Below are positions 58,912 to 64,000 of a stretch of 64,000 bases of DNA, piece after piece. This DNA is from an uncultured Lachnospiraceae bacterium (GTDB lineage Bacteria > Bacillota > Clostridia > Lachnospirales > Lachnospiraceae). The stretch lies in the NCBI GenBank assembly GCA_910576815.1, contig CAJTKA010000010.1:1-64000 (forward strand). The letters are read 5' to 3'. Position numbers and translations under genes: made by a program. Within the stretch, counting starts at the first letter, position 1; every line of letters begins with the position of its first letter. The notes beneath the pieces were generated by a model, which did not search any database, was not told the DNA's origin, and saw nothing but the letters and a program-made list of their open reading frames with translations.

Positions 58912-60075
58912 ATGAAGGAGACATTGTTAAAGAAGTTTGCGGAGCTTTACGGGGATGCGGATGGCGCGGCCGTCTATTTTGCGCCCGGGCGGGTGAATAT
59001 GATTGGCGAGCACACGGATTACAACGGAGGACATGTGTTTCCCTGCGCATTGAGTATCGGCACATATGCGGCGGTGAAAAAGAGGGCGGATAGAAAGCTT
59101 CGTTTCTTTTCCATGAATTTTGAGCATTTGGGTGTGACTGAGAGCAGTTTGGATGATTTGACGCCTTCCGATGCGGCAGGTTGGACGAATTATCCGAAAG
59201 GTGTCATGTGGGCATTTGCGGGGCGCGGCATGAAGATGGACTGCGGGCTGGATATTGTGATAAACGGCAATATTCCCAATGGATCAGGGTTATCGTCCTC
59301 TGCGTCTTTGGAGGTGCTGACGGGATTTTATCTGCGCGATCTTTATGGGTTCGATGTGAACAATGTGGATCTGGCGTTGATTGGTCAGTATTCGGAGAAC
59401 AATTTTAACGGCATGAACTGTGGTATTATGGATCAGTTTGCCTCCGCGATGGGAAAGAAGGATCATGCCATCTTTTTGGATACGGCTGATCTTTCCTATC
59501 AGTATGCACCCCTTGTGCTGGACGGTGCGAAGATCATTGTTACCAACAGCAATGTGAAACATTCCCTTGTGAACTCCGGTTACAATACGAGAAGAAAAGA
59601 GAGCGAGCAGGCGCTGGCTGATTTACAGAAGGTCATAAAGATAGAGACGCTCGGCGATTTGACGGAGGAGGAATTTGAGGCAAACAAGTCGGCCATCAGC
59701 GATGCGGTCTGTGCAAAACGCGCAAAGCACGCAGTCTATGAGAACCGTCGGACGATTCGCGCAGTGGAGGCTTTGCAGCAGAATAATTTAAAGGAATTTG
59801 GAGAGCTGATGAATGCCTCCCATGTTTCTCTGCGGGATGACTATGAGGTGTCCTGCGAGGAAGTTGACGTGCTGGTGGAGGAAGCGTGGAAAATAGAAGG
59901 CGTTATTGGAGCGCGCATCACGGGCGCAGGTTTTGGCGGCTGCATGGTCAGTATCGTGAAAGATGAGGCGGTGGAAGCTTTTAAGGAAAAAGTGGGAACG
60001 GCGTATCAGCAGCGTGTGGGCAAGACAGCAGATTTTTATGTGGTGGAAATCGGGGACGGACCGTGTAAACTTTAA
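58912..60075 (+). CDS. galK: Galactokinase
   Basis: A 387-residue GHMP kinase that makes galactose-1-phosphate from galactose and ATP. It contains the galactokinase signature PGRVNMIGEHTDYNGGHVFPCAL, the ATP loop GNIPNGSGLSSSASLEV, catalytic-region NGMNCGIMDQFASAMGKKDHA and the C-terminal ARITGAGFGGCMVSIV. GAAGGAGAG precedes ATG 58912. It is followed after 65 bases by galT, forming a Leloir operon without galE or galM here. Confidence 0.96.
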   Translation: MKETLLKKFAELYGDADGAAVYFAPGRVNMIGEHTDYNGGHVFPCALSIGTYAAVKKRADRKLRFFSMNFEHLGVTESSLDDLTPSDAAGWTNYPKGVMWAFAGRGMKMDCGLDIVINGNIPNGSGLSSSASLEVLTGFYLRDLYGFDVNNVDLALIGQYSENNFNGMNCGIMDQFASAMGKKDHAIFLDTADLSYQYAPLVLDGAKIIVTNSNVKHSLVNSGYNTRRKESEQALADLQKVIKIETLGDLTEEEFEANKSAISDAVCAKRAKHAVYENRRTIRAVEALQQNNLKEFGELMNASHVSLRDDYEVSCEEVDVLVEEAWKIEGVIGARITGAGFGGCMVSIVKDEAVEAFKEKVGTAYQQRVGKTADFYVVEIGDGPCKL

Positions 60076-60140
60076 CAGTGTCAGAAGAAGTCCCATACAG
60101 CAGGAATTCTTCGCTGAGGTAAGTTGAGGAGGTTATAAAA

Positions 60141-61640
60141 ATGATTCTGGAAAATATAGAAAAATTGGTAAAATACGCGTTGCTTACGGGATTGATCGAG
60201 AAAGAAGATGAAATTTATACGACCAATCGTCTGTTGGAGTTTTTTGGGCTGGACGACTTCGAAGAAAATGACAAAGGTGTCACAATGGAGCGCGGAGAGC
60301 TGGAAACCGTTCTTGGACAAATGATGGATTACGCCTATGAAAAAGGCCTGATGACGGAAAACAGCGTGGTGTATCGGGATCTTTTTGACACGAAGATCAT
60401 GGGGTTGCTCACGCCGAGACCGAGCGAGGTCATCAGGACATTTCGCGAAAAATATGAGAGGGATCCAAAGGAGGCAACCGATTATTTCTACAAGCTGAGC
60501 CAGGATACGGATTATATCAGACGGTATCGCATTGAGAAAGACCAGAAGTGGGTGTCGGCAACGCAATACGGTGACCTGGACATCACCATCAACCTCTCTA
60601 AGCCGGAAAAGGATCCGAAAGCGATTGCGGCGGCAAAGAATGCGAAGCAGGGCGGCTATCCGAAGTGTCTGCTTTGTCGTGAGAACGAGGGCTATGCGGG
60701 GCGGATCAATCATCCGGCGAGGCAAAACCACAGGATCATTCCCGTGACCATTAACGACAGCGAATGGGGGTTCCAGTATTCACCTTACGTTTATTATAAT
60801 GAGCATTGCATTGTGTTTAACTCAAAACATATTCCGATGAAGATCGAGCACGATACTTTCTGTAAGCTGTTTGATTTTGTGAAACAGTTCCCGCATTACT
60901 TTGTGGGCTCCAATGCAGATCTGCCCATCGTGGGCGGTTCTATTTTAAGTCACGACCACTTCCAGGGCGGGCATTATGAGTTTGCGATGGCGAAGGCTCC
61001 CGTGGAACGCATTTTTACGGTGCAGGGTTTTGCTGACGTGGAAGCGGGTGTGGTGAAATGGCCGATGTCCGTGATTCGGATCTCCCATGAGAATTCGGAC
61101 AGATTGGTGGCACTTGCGGATGTCATATTGGAGAAATGGCGCGGGTATACCGACGAAGCTGCCTTTATTTTTGCTGAAACCGACGGTGAGCCGCACAATA
61201 CGATCACGCCGATTGCCAGAAAGCGGGATGATAAATTTGAGCTGGATCTGGTACTGCGCAACAACATTACCACCGAGGAGCATCCGCTGGGGGTGTACCA
61301 TCCTCATGCGAAACTGCATCATATCAAAAAGGAAAACATCGGTCTGATCGAAGTGATGGGGCTGGCGGTGCTGCCTGCCAGATTAAAAGACGAGATGGAG
61401 CATCTTGCACAGGCGGTCTTGTCAAAAGCAGATATTCGTAAGGATGAGGAGCTTGCAAAGCACGCCGACTGGGTGGAAACGTTTTTGCCTAAGTATCAGG
61501 ATATCAATCAGGACAATATCATGGAGATCCTGCACAAAGAGATCGGTGATGTGTTTATGGAAGTATTGGAAGATGCCGGTGTCTATGAGCGTGACGAGGC
61601 AGGGCAGGCGGCCTTCGACAGATTTCTTGCCGTATTGTGA
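60141..61640 (+). CDS. galT: UDP-glucose--hexose-1-phosphate uridylyltransferase, class II
   Basis: A 499-residue Firmicute-type GalT that exchanges UMP between UDP-glucose and galactose-1-phosphate. It is much longer than E. coli GalT and has the class II blocks PKCLLCRENEGYAGRINHPARQNHRIIPV, YNEHCIVFNSKHIPM and GGSILSHDHFQGGHYEFAMAKAP with the histidine set that carries the uridylyl group. GAGGAGG precedes ATG 60141. Its TGA overlaps an ATG of a 53-codon frame that I do not accept as a gene. Confidence 0.96.
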   Translation: MILENIEKLVKYALLTGLIEKEDEIYTTNRLLEFFGLDDFEENDKGVTMERGELETVLGQMMDYAYEKGLMTENSVVYRDLFDTKIMGLLTPRPSEVIRTFREKYERDPKEATDYFYKLSQDTDYIRRYRIEKDQKWVSATQYGDLDITINLSKPEKDPKAIAAAKNAKQGGYPKCLLCRENEGYAGRINHPARQNHRIIPVTINDSEWGFQYSPYVYYNEHCIVFNSKHIPMKIEHDTFCKLFDFVKQFPHYFVGSNADLPIVGGSILSHDHFQGGHYEFAMAKAPVERIFTVQGFADVEAGVVKWPMSVIRISHENSDRLVALADVILEKWRGYTDEAAFIFAETDGEPHNTITPIARKRDDKFELDLVLRNNITTEEHPLGVYHPHAKLHHIKKENIGLIEVMGLAVLPARLKDEMEHLAQAVLSKADIRKDEELAKHADWVETFLPKYQDINQDNIMEILHKEIGDVFMEVLEDAGVYERDEAGQAAFDRFLAVL

Positions 61641-61673
61641 TGACTGTCAAAGATACGGATCAAAAAGAATTGA

Positions 61674-61697
61674 GGCGGGATAATCATATCCCGCCTT
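61674..61697 (+). terminator. Possible galT terminator
   Basis: GGCGGGAT (61674-61681) can pair with ATCCCGCC (61688-61695). Only two T residues follow, so termination would be weak or factor-assisted. Confidence 0.45.
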
Positions 61698-61846
61698 CCA
61701 AGAAGCATCCAAAAGGACGCAGAGAGCAGATTGTGGCAGCAAGTGGGTTTTGGCATGATCACGGCGCTGACACGCTGCATAGATGTGCTGTGTAAGAAAA
61801 ACAGATTTGCAAAAAGGTATGATAAACACCTTATCGAAATGGCAGC

Positions 61847-62200
61847 TTATACGCCGGGCGTGTCATTTACGCCGAGCATACTGCACAGAAAATTGTAACA
61901 ATCCCCCTGTTGTTTCTGATTCATCATTTGACAGATCGTGATGAAACGCTGGTATTTTTTAAGATGATGTAAATTATTTTCTAAGAGATGGTCTGCTGTC
62001 AGACGTTCTTCAGAAAGTAATAGAATATAGTCTGTGGTGACATGAAAGAAGCGTGATAAATCGACCAGAAGCAATGCGTCAGGCGTGCTGACGCCGCATT
62101 CAATTTTGCTTAAGCTGGTCTGGTTGATGCCCAGATGCTTGGCAAGTGCCTGTTGTGTCAGTTTTTTTTCTAATCGGAGTTCCTTTATCCTTGTCTTCAT
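61847..62200 (-). CDS. XRE-family HTH regulator
   Basis: A 117-residue DNA-binding protein. Residues 1-60 form the Cro/CI-type domain (RIKELRLEKKLTQQALAKHLGINQTSLSKIECGVSTPDALLLVDLSRFFHVTTDYIL). The rest is a helical tail (LHHLKKYQRFITICQMMNQKQQG) without a recognised ligand fold. It is divergent from the exonuclease gene across 268 bases in which AT-rich DNA but no clear promoter or operator was identified. Its targets are unknown. Confidence 0.88.
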   Translation of the reverse strand: MKTRIKELRLEKKLTQQALAKHLGINQTSLSKIECGVSTPDALLLVDLSRFFHVTTDYILLLSEERLTADHLLENNLHHLKKYQRFITICQMMNQKQQGDCYNFLCSMLGVNDTPGV

Positions 62201-62468
62201 TCGTGATCCCTTTTTGTTATTCTAGTGTATTTTGGGCGTTTGATTTATTCTAATTTTTAATAAGTATATGCCATACAGAATATTTTGTAGAAAAATGCAG
62301 TTTTTTTTGTAATAATGGATTGAAAACTACAAGATGTGGTGTACATTTACCGGTATAGACATAAATATAGAGAATATGGGATACATGAATTTTCTTTTCG
62401 CTAAAGCGTGTCTGTTTTAGAATGCGTTGATTTTGCCTGACAGGGGATGGATTAATGGCAGGGAGGAT

Positions 62469-63188
62469 ATGATGACGAATACGTTTGTATGTATTGATCT
62501 GGAAACGACAGGGTTACAGCCAAAGACAGATAAGATCATAGAGATCGGTGTGATTCGTGTGGATGAGGGTGTGGTAACGGGAGAGTGGGAGAGTCTTGTG
62601 AATCCGGAAAGAAAGCTGGAGGAAAGGATCGTGGAGCTGACGGGGATCCGGGACGAGCAGCTTGCGGGAGCGAAAAAGATATCGGAACTTTTTCCTGACC
62701 TTTTGACGTTTCTGGGAGAACGACCGCTGTTGGGGCATAGCGTGAATTTTGACTTTGCCTTTTTGAAACGGGCAGCGGCGGGAGAAAAGCTTTCCTTTGA
62801 GAGGCAGGGGATCGATACCTTAAAGATTGCCAGAAAATACTTACAGGATTTAGAGAGCAGGAGCTTGGGCGCGCTCTGTAAGTACTATGGAATACCTCAT
62901 AAAGCACACAGGGCACTTGACGACGCCCGTGCCACGACAGCTTTGTATCGAAAGCTGGTGGATGAATTTTACGAGAAAGAAGCAGCAGAGGGCGAAAAGA
63001 ATCTCTTTGTACCCAAACAGCTCCATCATCCCATCAAGCGCGATGGTCCGATCACGATCCCGCAAAAAGAGCAGTTATATAAATTGCTGGACAGGCATAA
63101 ACTGGTAGTAGACTATGAGATCGAGAGTCTGACTCGCAGCGAAGCTACAAAGAAGATTCATCAGCTTCTTGCAGAATACCGACAATAG
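62469..63188 (+). CDS. DEDDh 3'-5' exonuclease (DNA Pol III epsilon-like)
   Basis: A 239-residue nuclease of the DnaQ fold. Exo I is FVCIDLETTGLQ (Asp and Glu near residues 8-10), Exo II is GHSVNFDFAFLKRA and Exo III is HRALDDARATTALY with the DEDDh His and Asp. A C-terminal ~70 residues (ITIPQKEQLYKLLDRHKLVVDYEIESLTRSEATKKIHQLLAEY) form a helical addition. It may proofread, repair or degrade DNA/RNA. ATG 62469 follows GGGAGG. Its 3' end overlaps the convergent gene by 44 bases. Confidence 0.9.
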   Translation: MMTNTFVCIDLETTGLQPKTDKIIEIGVIRVDEGVVTGEWESLVNPERKLEERIVELTGIRDEQLAGAKKISELFPDLLTFLGERPLLGHSVNFDFAFLKRAAAGEKLSFERQGIDTLKIARKYLQDLESRSLGALCKYYGIPHKAHRALDDARATTALYRKLVDEFYEKEAAEGEKNLFVPKQLHHPIKRDGPITIPQKEQLYKLLDRHKLVVDYEIESLTRSEATKKIHQLLAEYRQ

Positions 63189-63762
63189 TTTTTTGACTGG
63201 CGGAATTGAGGGTTTCTGCCATGGGATAAAGCGTTGAGATTTTTTCAGGCGTGCCCTGTTCCCGATAGATTTTGCATAACAGGCGGTAGGTCGCGCTGAC
63301 ATCCGTACCCGTGGAGACAGAAAATTCTAGAAGCTGACAAGCTTCGTTTGGATAACCGCCATCATAGAGCGCCTGTGCCCATTGCTGCAGAGTGCGAACG
63401 AGCAGGGTGTAGCTCTGGTCGTAGGAGGTCAGGAGGGTGATGTTCGGCGCGCCGTAGCGGAGTTTTAAGTCTGTATTGGTAAGGCCGGTGAAGTTTACGA
63501 TCGGGAGTTCATTTAGCGACAGAATGGTCTGCCGGTAATCTTCTACGTTGGGATCATCGGGCAGAAGTTCCATCGGAAAGATTTCCATGGGCAGCTTGAT
63601 ATAGGCCAGATCATCCAAAGGCTGCTTGCGCGTATTATTGGCAGCCCGCTCCCGGTCCCAAAACTCCCGTTCGATTTCTTCTTTGCCTTTGGTGCCTCTT
63701 TTGGAGGCGAGCGCGATGGCCAATGCTAACCCGAAGGTGCTTGCAAAAAATAGTAAATTCAT
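63145..63762 (-). CDS. Membrane-anchored helical-repeat protein, unknown
   Basis: A 205-residue protein with an N-terminal hydrophobic helix (LLFFASTFGLALAIALA) and a basic/acidic stretch, then a mostly helical domain. Residues ~115-195 look like two TPR-type helix pairs (LLVRTLQQWAQALYDGGYPNEACQLLEFSV; SATYRLLCKIYREQGTPEKISTLYPMAETL). The short N-terminal helix may be an anchor with the domain in the cytosol. AAAGGAAT precedes ATG 63762. The last 44 bases overlap the convergent exonuclease gene. Confidence 0.7.
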   Translation of the reverse strand: MNLLFFASTFGLALAIALASKRGTKGKEEIEREFWDRERAANNTRKQPLDDLAYIKLPMEIFPMELLPDDPNVEDYRQTILSLNELPIVNFTGLTNTDLKLRYGAPNITLLTSYDQSYTLLVRTLQQWAQALYDGGYPNEACQLLEFSVSTGTDVSATYRLLCKIYREQGTPEKISTLYPMAETLNSASQKTIVGILQEADESSL

Positions 63763-63828
63763 ATATAATTCCTTTATGTCAAAATAGCAGTTTCAAGAAA
63801 CATAAAAAGAGATTACAGAGGTGTCCGT

Positions 63829-63936
63829 ATGAGATTCAATAAAAAAACCAGAAAGATCATTTCATCTATTATTATCATTATCGTAATTCTGGCTATGCTC
63901 ATTCCGATGTTTGCCTCTGCGCTGTACTCATTCTAG
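63829..63936 (+). CDS. 35-residue single-helix membrane protein
   Basis: A short frame MRFNKKTRKIISS followed by a hydrophobic Ile-rich helix and ending ALYSF. The basic start and single helix are typical of small clostridial membrane proteins; I do not know a function. AGAGGTG lies about 8 bases before the ATG. It is divergent from the helical-repeat gene. After it, to base 64000, no further start is supported. Confidence 0.6.
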   Translation: MRFNKKTRKIISSIIIIIVILAMLIPMFASALYSF

Positions 63937-64000
63937 CATAGATTGTTCGGGCAGGCAAACCGAATATGGAGAGAAGACACAAAAGGCTTCTATAGAGGTA

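Noticed and set aside
61640..61801. A 53-codon frame starting in the galT stop (TGATG overlap)
   Set aside because: The coupling is attractive, but the peptide is not recognised, it spans a terminator-like hairpin, and another frame over the same DNA looks equally plausible. Without homologues I do not call it.

Overview
The window reads as chromosome of an anaerobic, spore-forming Firmicute, most likely a Lachnospiraceae (Clostridia). Supporting signs are yabP, yabQ and spoIIE-like sporulation genes in the Bacillus/Clostridium order mazG-rqcP-yabP-yabQ-divIC-spoIIE-tilS-hpt-ftsH, a reverse rubrerythrin/rubredoxin/PerR oxygen-defence set, a short archaeal-type ProS, plant-glycan hydrolases (GH127, GH3, GH13) and a class II GalT. 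No rRNA, CRISPR array or prophage was seen. One tRNA (Pro, CGG anticodon) is present. The species assignment is inference from gene content only.

Layout. 1-2.8 kb: AT-rich end of a mobile element (KTR protein, GNAT, MBL-fold protein, TetR, TnpV) that has cut off the 5' part of an ABC exporter gene. 2.8-10.6 kb: remnant plus intact half of a heterodimeric ABC exporter, DacF-type carboxypeptidase, trmB, thioredoxin, cation/proton antiporter, CmpB-type membrane protein, HicAB. 10.7-15.6 kb: tRNA-Pro, GH127-GH3 glycosidase pair, then a 78-residue protein whose ribosome site is buried in a long predicted stem and whose 3' side carries two more hairpins. 15.6-28.3 kb: cca, CotS-like kinase, PEGA lipoprotein, mazG, HU, then the sporulation/division block with a consensus sigma-E promoter before yabP, ending in tilS, hpt and ftsH. 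28.3-32.2 kb: a possible small RNA, a 120-bp inverted-repeat element, a GH13 amylase and a transglutaminase-like protein.

32.2-37.3 kb: two ECF sigma modules placed head to head. The left one has a membrane partner whose outer part looks like the FtsX extracellular domain; the right one is followed by a membrane anti-sigma candidate and a VWA lipoprotein. 37.3-39 kb: Hsp20 and two gene relics (a NUDIX hydrolase and a small membrane-type protein), each reduced to its two ends by an internal deletion. 39-41.3 kb: sugar isomerase-like protein, rubredoxin, rubrerythrin, PerR. 41.4-44.6 kb: two-component system and an RluA-type pseudouridine synthase. 44.6-51.3 kb: four large membrane proteins (YtvI-like, O-antigen-ligase-like, two GT-C-like) that probably serve surface glycan assembly. 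51.4-64 kb: proS, a small membrane protein, a BlaI/BlaR1-like pair with a non-beta-lactam-type sensor domain, Amidase_2, AraC-galK-galT, an XRE regulator, a DEDDh exonuclease and two small membrane proteins.

Starts were chosen from Shine-Dalgarno placement, so several genes are shorter than their longest open frame. All RNA structures, promoters and operators were found by eye and have not been folded or scored.
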